A DNA stretch of 32,173 nucleotides from Bacillus sp. 2205SS5-2 (GCF_037024155.1 NZ_JAYKTS010000040.1:1-32173); one strand, 5' to 3'. Counted from the first letter of the stretch, positions 16,036 to 24,836 are shown. Numbers and translations: made by a program. The notes: generated by a model not told the origin, from the sequence alone.

Positions 16036-18450
16036 ATGTTTGTTTCATATAATTGGTTACAAGAGTACGTGGATTTATCAGGAGTAACGCCAGAAGAGCT
16101 AGCGGAAAAAATCACCCGGAGCGGTATTGAAGTAGAAGGCGTAGAGAAGAAAAATGAAGGTATCACGGGAGTCGTTGTCGGTCATGTACTTGAGCGTGAG
16201 CAGCATCCAGATGCCGATAAATTAAGTAAATGTCTAGTCGATATAGGTGCAGAAGAACCGGTTCAAATTATTTGTGGTGCGCCCAATGTAGCTCAAGGAC
16301 AAAAAGTTCCAGTTGCAACGGTTGGAGCGGTCTTACCAGGCAACTTCAAAATTAAGAAAGCAAAGCTACGAGGTGAGGCTTCTCACGGAATGATTTGTTC
16401 ATTAAAAGAGCTTGGCATCGATAGCAAACTAGTTGCGAAAGAATACAGTGAAGGCATATTTGTTTTCCCGCAAGATGCAGAGGTAGGAAAAGATGCTTTG
16501 GAAACACTACATTTAGACGATGCCATTTTAGAATTAGGCTTAACACCTAATCGTTCAGATTGTTTAAGTATGCTTGGCGTAGCTTATGAGGTTGCAGCCA
16601 TCCTTGGAACAGACGTAAAGCTTCCTAGTACAGAAGTACCTTCTGGATCTGAGGAAGTAGCAGATTATATTTCGATTAAAGTGGAAGCACCGCAAGATAA
16701 CCCATTGTATGTAGCGAAAGTGATTAAGAATGTCAAAATCGCACCATCCCCACTTTGGTTGCAAATTCGCTTAATGGCAGCAGGAATTCGTCCACATAAT
16801 AATGTAGTCGATATTACCAATTTTGTGCTACTTGAATATGGTCAGCCATTACATGCATTTGATTACGATAATTTTGGCAGTAAAGAAATTCTAATTCGAA
16901 AAGCACAGAATGGCGAAGAAATCGTGACCTTGGACGATGCAAAGCGTACTTTAACGGATGCTCACCTTGTGATTACCAATGGAAATATGCCAGTAGCTCT
17001 AGCAGGTGTGATGGGTGGAGCAAGTTCTGAAGTAGGAAACGATACTACAACGGTTTTACTGGAGTCCGCCTATTTTGCACCCCAAGCGGTTCGTCAAGCG
17101 TCAAAGGATCACGGTTTACGAAGCGAGGCAAGCGCTCGCTTTGAAAAAGGAGTCGATCCAAATCGTGTGAAAGCAGCCGCAGAAAGAGCAGCTAAACTTC
17201 TGGTTGAATATGCAGGTGGAGAAGTCCTAGAAGGATCTGTTGTTTTTGATGAAATATCGATAGAACCAGCGACCGTAACGATTACGTTAGAAAAAATTAA
17301 TTCTTCACTTGGAACAGCGATAACAGCAGAAGAAGTGAAAGAAATTTTTGAAAAACTTCAATTCGGTTTAGAAATGGAAGGCACTACTTTTATTGTTACA
17401 GCTCCAACCCGTCGAGGCGATATATCGATTGAAGAGGATTTATTAGAAGAAGTCGCTCGTTTATACGGATATGACCGCATCCCACTTACATTGCCGACGG
17501 GTGCATCACAACCGGGTGGATTATCTCCTTACCAATTAAAGCGCCGAGTTTCTAGACGTACACTTGAAGGAGCGGGACTTTATCAAGCCATTACGTACTC
17601 GTTAACCAATGAGCGGAAGGCAACGCAATATGCACTTGTAAAACGTGAGCCCGTTTCGTTGAAAATGCCAATGAGTGAAGAACGCAGTAAGCTTCGACTA
17701 AGTATTGTTCCACAACTGTTAGAATCCATTTCTTATAATGTCGCTCGCCAAATGGATTCGATTGCTTTTTATGAAATTGGGTCTGTCTTTTTGAAAAACG
17801 AGGGGCAAGAACTACCACATGAGGTGGAACATATTGCAGGTGCTATGACAGGGCTATGGAATAATCATCCTTGGCAAGGAGAAAAGAAATCGGTCGATTT
17901 TTATGTGGCTAAAGGTATCTTAGACGAATTATTTGTTAAATTAGGTGTATTAGGGAAAATTCAGTATCAGCCTGCTCAACTTGACGATATGCATCCTGGA
18001 CGAACAGCAGAAATCCTTCTAGACGAAGAAGTGCTTGGGTTTGTTGGTCAAGTTCATCCAGAGATTCAAAAAGAGCTCGACCTAAAAGAAACCTATGTCT
18101 TTGAATTAAACGCAAGCACGCTTTTCGGTGAAGAAACAGAGCCACTTCAATACAGCAGCATTCCACGTTTTCCATCTATTACACGGGATATTGCCCTTGT
18201 AGTAGATTCGAAGGTATTGGCAGGAGACATTGAAGCAGTGATTGTAGAAGTGGGTGGAAAGTTATTGAGAGAAGTATCTGTGTTCGATCTTTATGAAGGT
18301 GAACATATGGAAGCAGGAAAGAAATCTGTTGCTTTCTCCTTAAAATATTTCGATCCAGAGCGTACATTAACGGATGAGCAAGTTGTTAAAGTACACGACA
18401 AAGTGCTAGCAGCAGTCAAAGAAAAAATTGGGGCTGAATTGCGCGGATAA
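16036..18450 (+). CDS. pheT: Phenylalanine--tRNA ligase beta subunit
   Basis: The non-catalytic, editing and tRNA-binding subunit of PheRS. The 804-residue length is standard. Domains in order: B1, an EMAP-like OB-fold tRNA-binding domain (about 40-150, [23 protein letters not shown]), the B3/B4 editing domain (about 210-385), B5 (about 405-475, [25 protein letters not shown] is its end), the catalytic-like core (about 490-690) and the FDX-ACB anticodon-binding domain (about 710-802, [17 protein letters not shown]). The ATG follows AAAGGAGGG. A strong terminator follows at once. In B. subtilis the next genes would be rnhC and zapA; here the core gene order stops. Confidence 0.97.
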   Translation: MFVSYNWLQEYVDLSGVTPEELAEKITRSGIEVEGVEKKNEGITGVVVGHVLEREQHPDADKLSKCLVDIGAEEPVQIICGAPNVAQGQKVPVATVGAVLPGNFKIKKAKLRGEASHGMICSLKELGIDSKLVAKEYSEGIFVFPQDAEVGKDALETLHLDDAILELGLTPNRSDCLSMLGVAYEVAAILGTDVKLPSTEVPSGSEEVADYISIKVEAPQDNPLYVAKVIKNVKIAPSPLWLQIRLMAAGIRPHNNVVDITNFVLLEYGQPLHAFDYDNFGSKEILIRKAQNGEEIVTLDDAKRTLTDAHLVITNGNMPVALAGVMGGASSEVGNDTTTVLLESAYFAPQAVRQASKDHGLRSEASARFEKGVDPNRVKAAAERAAKLLVEYAGGEVLEGSVVFDEISIEPATVTITLEKINSSLGTAITAEEVKEIFEKLQFGLEMEGTTFIVTAPTRRGDISIEEDLLEEVARLYGYDRIPLTLPTGASQPGGLSPYQLKRRVSRRTLEGAGLYQAITYSLTNERKATQYALVKREPVSLKMPMSEERSKLRLSIVPQLLESISYNVARQMDSIAFYEIGSVFLKNEGQELPHEVEHIAGAMTGLWNNHPWQGEKKSVDFYVAKGILDELFVKLGVLGKIQYQPAQLDDMHPGRTAEILLDEEVLGFVGQVHPEIQKELDLKETYVFELNASTLFGEETEPLQYSSIPRFPSITRDIALVVDSKVLAGDIEAVIVEVGGKLLREVSVFDLYEGEHMEAGKKSVAFSLKYFDPERTLTDEQVVKVHDKVLAAVKEKIGAELRG

Positions 18451-18456
18451 TATAAA

Positions 18457-18492
18457 AAGCACGAGACTTCGGATGAAGTCTCGTGCTTTTTT
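18457..18492 (+). terminator. Intrinsic terminator of pheST
   Basis: AGCACGAGACTTC and GAAGTCTCGTGCT form a perfect 13-bp stem around GGAT, followed by a run of T residues that joins the left direct repeat of MITE-like copy H. Confidence 0.93.
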
Positions 18493-18495
18493 AAA

Positions 18496-18659
18496 GGCTT
18501 TATTTGCATACTTTGTTACTCAAAACATATAAAGAGGTATCGAAACACCCCTACCTTTCCATATTTTGGGATGAAATTGATACGAAAAGATCCCCATAGT
18601 CTTTCCTCGCCACGAAATATAGACTAGTGCATAGAGCTACAATCTATACGACAACAGCT
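18496..18659 (+). mobile_element. MITE-like inverted-repeat element, copy H (diverged)
   Basis: A 164-bp element starting GGCTTTATTTGCATACTTTG and ending ATACGACAACAGCT. Both ends are recognisable against copies D and E though diverged. The 8-bp TTTTTAAA lies directly on both sides (18488-18495 and 18660-18667). That repeat is low in complexity, so it is weaker evidence than in copies B, D and E. Like copy D, this copy abuts the T-run of an intrinsic terminator. Confidence 0.6.
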
Positions 18660-18713
18660 TTTTTAAAAGGTAAGAAATAAATTTTTACGAGCACCCGATT
18701 ACCCCAGTATTAG

Positions 18714-18741
18714 GAGCAGAGGAGTCAAATCCCTGCTCCAA
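18714..18741 (-). terminator. Hairpin after the ABC permease pair, possible weak terminator
   Basis: Read on the minus strand, GGAGCAGGGA and TCCTCTGCTCC form a stem about 33 bp past the permease stop. No T-run follows, so termination is uncertain. Confidence 0.3.
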
Positions 18742-18774
18742 AAACGGCTTTGACTATAGAACATCTATGCACCT

Positions 18775-19812
18775 TTAACATGCTTTGTCTGCTTTATTGT
18801 TGATCAAAGTAAATTCCTCTTTTTCGGGTTCAAGTTCACCCGTTTTTGTGAGTTGTTTCTTTTTCTTGCTTACCTGTTTCATACCGACTGGATTTCCCCC
18901 GATAAGGACAATACGGAGAACAGAACTGATTTCATTCACGCAATAAATTGCTATAGCAAAGAAAAACAGGGGACTCAATACTAGATAGGGTCTGATAAAG
19001 ACTTGATTGATATTGATACTGATAGTCGCAGCCCATTCGTTTGTTACCGAAAAATAGGCAGGAATGTCCGTGAACCCAAATACATCAGTTCTCAGTCCAC
19101 CTAGGCAGATATGGAGAATACCGAGTTGGATTAATAGGACCAGAGTTTGTGACACCTGTTCTGAGAACATTACCACCGAATGGCGGCTAAAGTGAGGCAG
19201 CAAATGCTTTCGAATCAGGTGAAAACGACTTGCTCCCATCTGACGGGATGCCACAATAAATTCATGTTTCAGGTAGTCATTCATTCCTTGCCCGACATAC
19301 ATTCCTAGAGAAGGGATCACCATGATTGAAATGACAGCAATTTCAATCAGGAGAAACTTAATTGATGGAAGACCACCATCTTCGAATTGTATTTGAAGGG
19401 GATATAAGAGTATGAAACCAATGATGGCGAGCGGGATAAAGTTAAAGGTATCCCACAGTCCTTTGAATCCTGAGCGAAACCAGCCGGGCATGAAAGCGTA
19501 GAAGAGACCGGAAATAAAACCGCCAATCATTCGGAAAAGGGCAATTGCTAAAGCCGATAGCAAGGTATACTTAGCACCATCCATCAGGAGAAGAAATTGG
19601 CTTCTCCCCAGCTTATCGCTTCCAATTGGAGGCATTTCGGAAGGGGAGTAAGGCGCTCTAGCGATGATTTTGCTAGTTTCAGAATCTCGTAAATAGGGGT
19701 GTTCGGATTCTTCAAAGTCAGGATAGACGATAGGAACTAAAAAGCTCCCGACAATCAGACCCCCAATGATAAGAACGGGTATCCAAAAACGAAAATACTT
19801 GAAGACACTCAT
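18775..19812 (-). CDS. ABC transporter permease, OppC/DppC-like
   Basis: A 345-residue inner-membrane permease of the peptide/nickel (Opp/Dpp) ABC class. Residues 12-30 form an N-terminal helix. PPIGSDKLGRSQFLLLMDGAKYTL at about 61-84 matches the conserved 'GTDxxGRD...GAR.SL' region before the transmembrane domain of OppC proteins. The EAA loop that contacts the ATPase is EFIVASRQMGASRFHLIRKH at 184-203. A Lys/Glu-rich cytoplasmic tail (about 318-345) follows the last helix. Its ATG overlaps the stop of the upstream permease gene (ATGA), so the two are translationally coupled. No ATPase or solute-binding gene lies nearby, so the substrate cannot be inferred. Confidence 0.82.
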   Translation of the reverse strand: MSVFKYFRFWIPVLIIGGLIVGSFLVPIVYPDFEESEHPYLRDSETSKIIARAPYSPSEMPPIGSDKLGRSQFLLLMDGAKYTLLSALAIALFRMIGGFISGLFYAFMPGWFRSGFKGLWDTFNFIPLAIIGFILLYPLQIQFEDGGLPSIKFLLIEIAVISIMVIPSLGMYVGQGMNDYLKHEFIVASRQMGASRFHLIRKHLLPHFSRHSVVMFSEQVSQTLVLLIQLGILHICLGGLRTDVFGFTDIPAYFSVTNEWAATISININQVFIRPYLVLSPLFFFAIAIYCVNEISSVLRIVLIGGNPVGMKQVSKKKKQLTKTGELEPEKEEFTLINNKADKAC

Positions 19813-20690
19813 ATTTCCATCTCCCCTCCTACTGTTTTGGCAATTAAAATCCTCCCAAGGTTGAACAGAATGAAAAACGGAACAAAAACCATGAGCATAC
19901 CGATGAAAAAGGCGCTTGGTTCAATTGTGGCTGTGGTGAGCATCACAACCATAAACCCATTAATATTGAACAAGATTTCAATAATCAGCAAATTCGAAAG
20001 CATCAATAGGAAAATCGGCTTGATATGGTAGTAAAATTGAATCCACACATTCCGGAATAGATGGACCCATAGGGTATAGGCTTTCGAAAATCCTTTGGAA
20101 AAGGAGTACTCCACATACGGCCTGTCCTTTTCTTCTCGTATTTGAAACAGAAAGTGTTTTGTAAGAAAGACAATCGGCAAAATAGACAGGCAAAAGATCG
20201 GTAAGACATAAATCTTGTCTTCGCCCAGTTTATAAATATCGAAGAGAAGAATGTCTGTTCTTTTGAAAAACCAAATGATAAATAATTGTAAAAGTACAAC
20301 GATCATGACATCTGGAAGGGAGTCAAACAAGTCAAGAATACGCATGCAAATCCGGTATGCCCATCTTGGAAGAAACATGAACAAATAACTCGTAATTGCT
20401 GAAACGACCACCGCTATAATAAACGCCGCTGTCAGGAGAAGGAAGGAGTACCCGAACAATTTAAAAAACATTGGAAATAGGGGGTATATCTTTTCTCCTT
20501 CCTCGATACTGATAAAAATAGAGCCAGGATGTAAAACATCATGGAAAATTTGCTTTAGGGTATGTAGGTACTTTGCTAGATGAATAACAAGCTCATTATC
20601 GTACATAAGCAAAGAACCGGCCGCGCTGAATAAAAAAAGTCCTGTACAAGTTAGTAGAAACTGAACAGGGATCCATAAAAACTGCTTCAA
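19809..20690 (-). CDS. ABC transporter permease, OppB/DppB-like
   Basis: The partner permease of the downstream OppC-like gene. I start at the TTG at 20690, which has a perfect AAAGGAGG seven bases ahead and gives 293 residues. An ATG at 20717 adds nine residues (MNKGKGGII) that are really the ribosome binding site read as codons. Six or so hydrophobic segments are visible. The EAA-type loop is YVEYSFSKGFSKAYTLWVHL at about 193-212, so an ATPase-contacting loop is kept. The first loop after helix 1 (about 30-75) is extracytoplasmic, as in OppB. The lone two-permease unit lacks ATPase and receptor genes. No clear promoter was found in the 320-bp gap upstream. Confidence 0.78.
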   Translation of the reverse strand: MKQFLWIPVQFLLTCTGLFLFSAAGSLLMYDNELVIHLAKYLHTLKQIFHDVLHPGSIFISIEEGEKIYPLFPMFFKLFGYSFLLLTAAFIIAVVVSAITSYLFMFLPRWAYRICMRILDLFDSLPDVMIVVLLQLFIIWFFKRTDILLFDIYKLGEDKIYVLPIFCLSILPIVFLTKHFLFQIREEKDRPYVEYSFSKGFSKAYTLWVHLFRNVWIQFYYHIKPIFLLMLSNLLIIEILFNINGFMVVMLTTATIEPSAFFIGMLMVFVPFFILFNLGRILIAKTVGGEMEI

Positions 20691-21010
20691 AATTATTCCT
20701 CCTTTTCCCTTGTTCATTGATAACTTCTTTTTCCACTTTGTGGTGGATTAAATTCCTTATTTATTAGTATTTTTATTTACCGACAATAATAGTTACACTT
20801 TATTCAAGAGAATAAGAGGTGTTTATTAAAGTAGAAAAATTATAGACTAAGATAATAGAAAGCTTAAGCACATTACTAGGGAATGCAACCACAGGGACAG
20901 CCAGCCAGTATAAGTAGCAAGAGGAAAAAAACGGTAAAAGTTATTTTATAAAAGGGAACGCACCATATAAATTTGCCATTAGGTAAAGCTCCTTTTAGGA
21001 TATATAGTTA

Positions 21011-21595
21011 TCACATCGGTCTTGAAAGTGTAAGAGAAGGAGCTAATTTCCACTTTCCGCCACCATCAAGGATGGGAGCATATTTTACAAGACCTGAAAA
21101 ACTTTCTCCTTCAAATTCATAATTTTCCAGACCTTCAACTTCTGCAAGAAACTCTCCAGTTCTTCCGAATTTTTCTTGTAGCGTGTTTATTTGGAGATTC
21201 GGTCTAAACCAAACTTCTAACTGAGAAGACATAGTAGCCTGTTTCTTATTTATTACGATCGTAAATTGACCGGTATCATCAACCTCGACTTTATATTCTT
21301 CAACAAAATCTCCAGATACCTGCTCGTTTCCCTCAAATATATCAGTGATTGTTGCATTTTTAGAAAATTCTTTAAGACCAGCAAGGATAATTGTTCCCTT
21401 TGGTAAGTTAGTTGTCCCTCTAATAATAAGTCTAGCTCTTTCTATAAACACAGTTCCTTCAAGTGTAACTTCTTCACTTTTTTTTGAATTCAAGGGTTGT
21501 GATTGTAAACTTTCATCATAAAAAACAACTCTGCAGCCTGTAAGCGTTAGGAACAAAAGTATAATGGGGATGAAAACCTTAATCTTATTGTACAT
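21011..21595 (-). CDS. Putative lipoprotein of unknown function
   Basis: A 194-residue protein with a classic lipoprotein signal peptide: basic start (MYNKIK), a hydrophobic core, and the lipobox LTGC with the modified Cys at 21. It should be anchored to the outer face of the membrane. The mature part is mostly beta-rich, with EVTLEGTVFIERARLIIRG followed by LPKGTIILAGLKEF, and may be an Ig-like or similar beta-sandwich; I do not recognise a named family. AAGGAGTGTAAG precedes the ATG. It is transcribed towards the ABC permeases but lies about 320 bp upstream of them, so it is only a weak candidate for a related function. Confidence 0.65.
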   Translation of the reverse strand: MYNKIKVFIPIILLFLTLTGCRVVFYDESLQSQPLNSKKSEEVTLEGTVFIERARLIIRGTTNLPKGTIILAGLKEFSKNATITDIFEGNEQVSGDFVEEYKVEVDDTGQFTIVINKKQATMSSQLEVWFRPNLQINTLQEKFGRTGEFLAEVEGLENYEFEGESFSGLVKYAPILDGGGKWKLAPSLTLSRPM

Positions 21596-21799
21596 CTTAC
21601 ACTCCTTCGTATATTTATTTAAGATAGTGAAAAAGGATTCTCTCTCTGTTTCTAGAAAAGTAGGCAGAAAAGTAGATAAGGATTATTCAAAACTTATCAC
21701 TGCAACAAGATTATTCCTAACCAGAACGGCGAAATGCGTTAAAGAAATCGTATTATTTCACCAGATTTTTGCCCATCAATCCTAAACATCTTTAATTTT

Positions 21800-21977
21800 G
21801 GATCTTTGCCTATACATTGTGCTATGGGCATAAAGAAAAAACAGGCAATAAAGTTTTTCGACTGATTTCTTTCTTTTTATCTAGAAATGGAGAATTTTTC
21901 ATTAGGAATAAAACACAATGGCATACAAATCAGGGGATATTCTTATTAGAAAAGCCACAATTTTTGCGAAAACAGCC
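21800..21977 (+). mobile_element. Decayed MITE-like element, copy F
   Basis: The right end GAAAAGCCACAATTTTTGCG...AACAGCC (21949-21977) is a close match to copy E. The left end GGATCTTTGCCTATACATTG (from 21800) is a diverged match. The interior shows TGATTTC and GAAATG at the expected places. I see no convincing direct repeat, so the insertion is old or the left end is misplaced. Confidence 0.5.
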
Positions 21978-22128
21978 TTTTTAAATCCGTTAATATTTTG
22001 ATGAGTAACCAATACAAACAACCATATTGCTCCAAAGATTATTGATCTATATAAGAACAACAGTTTCATGAATTTCAGTCATAGAACATTGACACAGCTC
22101 CTATTTATCCGATTTTTGTCAAGATTGC

Positions 22129-22180
22129 TAGAATACTATTAATCCCTATTCCAATTGAGTATCTTCAATCTAGTATTCTA
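22129..22180. repeat. 10-bp perfect inverted repeat
   Basis: TAGAATACTA (22129-22138) and TAGTATTCTA (22171-22180) are exact reverse complements separated by 32 bases. It lies in the 960-bp gap between the lipoprotein gene and cwlJ, which otherwise holds only MITE-like copies F and E. There is no T-run, so it is not an obvious terminator. Confidence 0.4.
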
Positions 22181-22261
22181 TATACGAAAATAAATTCTGA
22201 AAGTTTCAAATATTATAGGGAAATGCTGAATGATTCCTTTTTCATTGTTTTCTTATTATTT

Positions 22262-22422
22262 GGCTCTTTTCGTATACATTGTGGCTATTTCATCATATTT
22301 TTGATTAAATTTTCCATTTCACGGTTGATTTCCTTCATAAATAGATGAAATGATGCCCGAAACAAACCTATATCATAGATGATCTACTGATTCGAAAAGC
22401 CACAAACTTTGCGAAAACAGCC
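22262..22422 (+). mobile_element. MITE-like inverted-repeat element, copy E (best preserved)
   Basis: A 161-bp element from GGCTCTTTTCGTATACATTG to TTTGCGAAAACAGCC. The ends are good inverted repeats over about 28 bp, both continuing into a GTGGCT/AGCCAC block. Flanked by the exact 8-bp direct repeat TATTATTT (22254-22261 and 22423-22430). It shares the core GAAATGATGCCCGAAACAAA with copies C and D. A partial left end (AAAGGCTCTTTGTTC, from about 22432) follows directly, possibly a truncated further copy. It ends 135 bp upstream of cwlJ. Confidence 0.85.
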
Positions 22423-22557
22423 TATTATTTTAAAGGCTCTTTGTTCTAGATAAGGACACGTTTATTGAATATATTTTTTTGATTTTTACCAATATTACTA
22501 AATCCATTAACATTTTTGCAGGTTGTTATTAATACAATTCTTGTAGAGGTGATAATA

Positions 22558-22998
22558 GTGCCAAGAGTAAAATATACTGACAGTGATGTTTCATTAATGG
22601 CAAGGATGATGAGGGCAGAAGCCGAAGGGGAAGGGCGACAAGGGATGCTTATGGTTGGAAATGTAATTGTCAATCGACTAAAAGCTAATTGTGGAGATTT
22701 TAAAGCGTTAAGGTCAATACCGCATGTGATCTATCAAGTACAAGGAGGAAACTATTCTTTTGAAGCAGTGCAAAAAGGGAATGTTTTTTATAACAGAGCA
22801 AGAAGTGTGGAAAAAAGATTAGCCAAACAAACTTTAGACTATTGGAGGAATCATCCATCCAAATATGCTCTATGGTATTTTAATCCATATGCTGAATGCC
22901 CACCAACATGGTATGATCAACCATTCACAGGGCAATATAAACAACATTGCTATTATGAACCAAAGGCTAATACTTGCGAAGGTGCTTATAGATGGTAG
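22558..22998 (+). CDS. cwlJ: Spore cortex hydrolase CwlJ-like protein
   Basis: A SleB/CwlJ-type hydrolase (Hydrolase_2 family) expected to degrade spore cortex during germination. From the GTG at 22558, six bases after AGAGGTGAT, it has 146 residues, close to B. subtilis CwlJ. An upstream TTG frame only adds an AT-rich stretch. The catalytic region LMARMMRAEAEGEGRQGMLM (about 13-32) contains the conserved Glu residues, and WYFNPYAECPPTWYDQPF and the C-terminal CYYEPKANTCE match the family. Like CwlJ and unlike SleB, there is no signal peptide or peptidoglycan-binding domain. CwlJ usually needs GerQ for coat localisation; gerQ is not next to it here, so this may be a second copy. Confidence 0.88.
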   Translation: MPRVKYTDSDVSLMARMMRAEAEGEGRQGMLMVGNVIVNRLKANCGDFKALRSIPHVIYQVQGGNYSFEAVQKGNVFYNRARSVEKRLAKQTLDYWRNHPSKYALWYFNPYAECPPTWYDQPFTGQYKQHCYYEPKANTCEGAYRW

Positions 22999-23028
22999 AA
23001 AAACCCTCACATATTGTGGGGGTTTTTT
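22999..23028. terminator. Bidirectional terminator between cwlJ and the DUF418 gene
   Basis: CCCTCAC (23004-23010) pairs with GTGGGGG (23016-23022) around ATATT, with A residues before and six T residues after. It can serve both converging genes. Confidence 0.78.
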
Positions 23029-23112
23029 GCTCGTTACACCTATTTGAAAGTAACTTTTCTTGTACGACGCGGTCTTATGCTTGTCACGGGTTACGGAAGT
23101 TGGGTCCGTTTC

Positions 23113-24192
23113 TTATCCGCTGATTTTCCTCATTAGGAGTTCGATAGGTCCTCGTTTATAGCGCTTCCTCCAAAGCACAGATAGAGCAATGGCCAACAAA
23201 AAGAAGACGAAAGAGCAGAGAACAGCAAACCAAAGTGAAGAATCTGTTACTAATTGAAACATGAATAATAGAACTAAAAACAGAAAGTGACCGACATAAT
23301 GAGTAAGCGCCAATTGACCGGTGTAAATCAAGGACAAAGTGACAAAGGAGTCTTTAAATTTTTCAGTGAAATAAATGCAGATCAAGATGACGATCACTGC
23401 GGTGCTAGAACTTGATACCATATAGAATACATTAGGGGGCATCGGTTTTGTTCCGAATAAATAGCTCGCAATCTCCAGTCCTAAGCTTGAACGGGAAATT
23501 TGAATGAAAACAAAGGAAATAATTTCTAAAATCACTGCCGTCACTACAGCAGTAACCAGTATCTTTTTTCGTACGACTTTAGAGTTAAAATCAAATCTCC
23601 CTAACCACATTCCGAAAAGGAAAAAACAAATCCACGGGAAAATGGGGTGATAGCCATTTAATAGTAAATTACGGAGAAATCCGTCTAGCGTCCAAAAGGT
23701 ATCATAGCTCGTAAAATCGGAATTCCAACCTGTTTGATAATTGAAGACAAGTAAGAAAACCTGAGATAGAAGTAAAATAGCTATGGTAGAAAATAAAAGA
23801 AGTTTATCTGAAGCCACAATAAAGAAAGAAGCAATAAACATATAAAACGCATAATAATGGAGAATATCTGCATCCCACTCGAGCAGAAACAAGCTTAACC
23901 CAAGCACGAATAAAAACAAGGAACGTTTCCAAATCAATAGTCTTAATTCTCTCGTTACAGTATGATTTTGTTCCACTCGTGCTTTTTTTGTCATCAATGA
24001 CATCCCGATACCGGCTACAATCACAAAGATCGAAGATGCTCTTCCTTCCAATAAACTTGTAAGAAAGACAAGCCAATCGGATCCATTAATTACAGCATTG
24101 ATGGCAATTTTGTAGTTTACAATCACCATTCCAAAAATAGCTAAAGCACGAGCGGTATCAAATCCAGTTATTCTATTACTTGCTGTGTTCAT
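23113..24192 (-). CDS. DUF418 domain membrane protein (YeiB-like)
   Basis: A 359-residue polytopic membrane protein. The N-terminal RITGFDTARALAIFGMVIVN (about 7-26) is the signature of this superfamily, related to heparan-alpha-glucosaminide acetyltransferase-like proteins. About ten hydrophobic segments follow, and the C-terminal RYKRGPIELLMRKISG is the typical DUF418 ending. The biochemical role is unknown; a transporter or acyltransferase is possible. I start at the ATG at 24192 with AGGGGGAGTAAC before it. A longer reading would overlap the tetR gene, whose TAA stop ends two bases before this start. The two are therefore one operon, and the TetR protein probably controls this gene. Confidence 0.84.
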   Translation of the reverse strand: MNTASNRITGFDTARALAIFGMVIVNYKIAINAVINGSDWLVFLTSLLEGRASSIFVIVAGIGMSLMTKKARVEQNHTVTRELRLLIWKRSLFLFVLGLSLFLLEWDADILHYYAFYMFIASFFIVASDKLLLFSTIAILLLSQVFLLVFNYQTGWNSDFTSYDTFWTLDGFLRNLLLNGYHPIFPWICFFLFGMWLGRFDFNSKVVRKKILVTAVVTAVILEIISFVFIQISRSSLGLEIASYLFGTKPMPPNVFYMVSSSSTAVIVILICIYFTEKFKDSFVTLSLIYTGQLALTHYVGHFLFLVLLFMFQLVTDSSLWFAVLCSFVFFLLAIALSVLWRKRYKRGPIELLMRKISG

Positions 24193-24193
24193 G

Positions 24194-24766
24194 TTACTCC
24201 CCCTTAATAATGCTTGTAACGGCCATCTCCCAAATGTCCTCTGCATTAAATTGAAATTCTTTCTCAGCATACTTATCTAATCCATCCACGATAATAGTTA
24301 AAAATTGGGCACTAGTTTGAACGCTAGTACTCATGAGCAATCCATAAGAATCAGCGACTTCAAGAAGAGAAATAAATCCATTGAGAAAACCGGCTAATGT
24401 CTCTTTTAGTCCTTCACCGTATTGTGTTTCTCTTGTACTCAGAAGGTGGTATTCACTCATTATGTTGGAATAATGCGGATCTTGGGCTTGTTGCTCAATC
24501 ATTTTGTGACCATCTGCAATCAATTTTCCCTTGAAATTTTTGACCGTGTACTCTTCCTGTTGAAAAAACTTGGAAAAATGAATTTGTTTCACGAGGTACT
24601 GAAAAAGTGTGTGAATTAAGGCGTTTTTAGAAGGAAAGTAATAGTAAATGGCAGGCTTGGTAATGCCTACTTCCTTGGCAATTAAGGACATACTCGTTTT
24701 TTCAAAGCCGTTCTCAGCAAAGAGACGATAGGCAGTATCCAGTATTTTAGTGTATTTATCAGACAT
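24194..24766 (-). CDS. TetR/AcrR family transcriptional regulator
   Basis: A 190-residue one-domain regulator. The helix-turn-helix occupies about residues 8-54 (ILDTAYRLFAENGFEKTSMS, then IAKEVGITKPAIYYYFPSKN), the most conserved part of TetR proteins. The C-terminal ligand pocket (about 60-190) is not diagnostic of a ligand. Its own promoter carries an 18-bp palindromic operator directly against the -10 box, so autorepression is very likely. It is cotranscribed with the DUF418 membrane gene, and the MFS exporter gene lies just upstream on the same strand. The inducer is unknown. Confidence 0.92.
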   Translation of the reverse strand: MSDKYTKILDTAYRLFAENGFEKTSMSLIAKEVGITKPAIYYYFPSKNALIHTLFQYLVKQIHFSKFFQQEEYTVKNFKGKLIADGHKMIEQQAQDPHYSNIMSEYHLLSTRETQYGEGLKETLAGFLNGFISLLEVADSYGLLMSTSVQTSAQFLTIIVDGLDKYAEKEFQFNAEDIWEMAVTSIIKGE

Positions 24767-24789
24767 GCGATAGTCCCTTTCCTATTTTT

Positions 24790-24807
24790 TTACCGACCGG
24801 TAAGTAA
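24790..24807. promoter_or_regulatory. TetR-type operator
   Basis: An 18-bp palindrome of the form TTACnnACCGGTnnGTAA, here TTACCGACCGGTAAGTAA. Its outer TTAC/GTAA and central ACCGGT are perfectly symmetric. It lies between the -10 box and the start codon of the tetR gene, where a bound repressor would block transcription. Confidence 0.82.
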
Positions 24808-24836
24808 ATTTTATAAAAATTCAATTTATATGTCAA
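24808..24836 (-). promoter_or_regulatory. SigA promoter of the tetR-DUF418 operon
   Basis: On the minus strand, a perfect TTGACA (24831-24836) and TAAAAT (24808-24813) are separated by 17 bp. The operator begins at the very next base. Confidence 0.82.

Noticed and set aside
21564-21785. Plus-strand frame over the lipoprotein start
   Set aside because: Antisense to the lipoprotein signal peptide, no ribosome binding site, and low-complexity composition.
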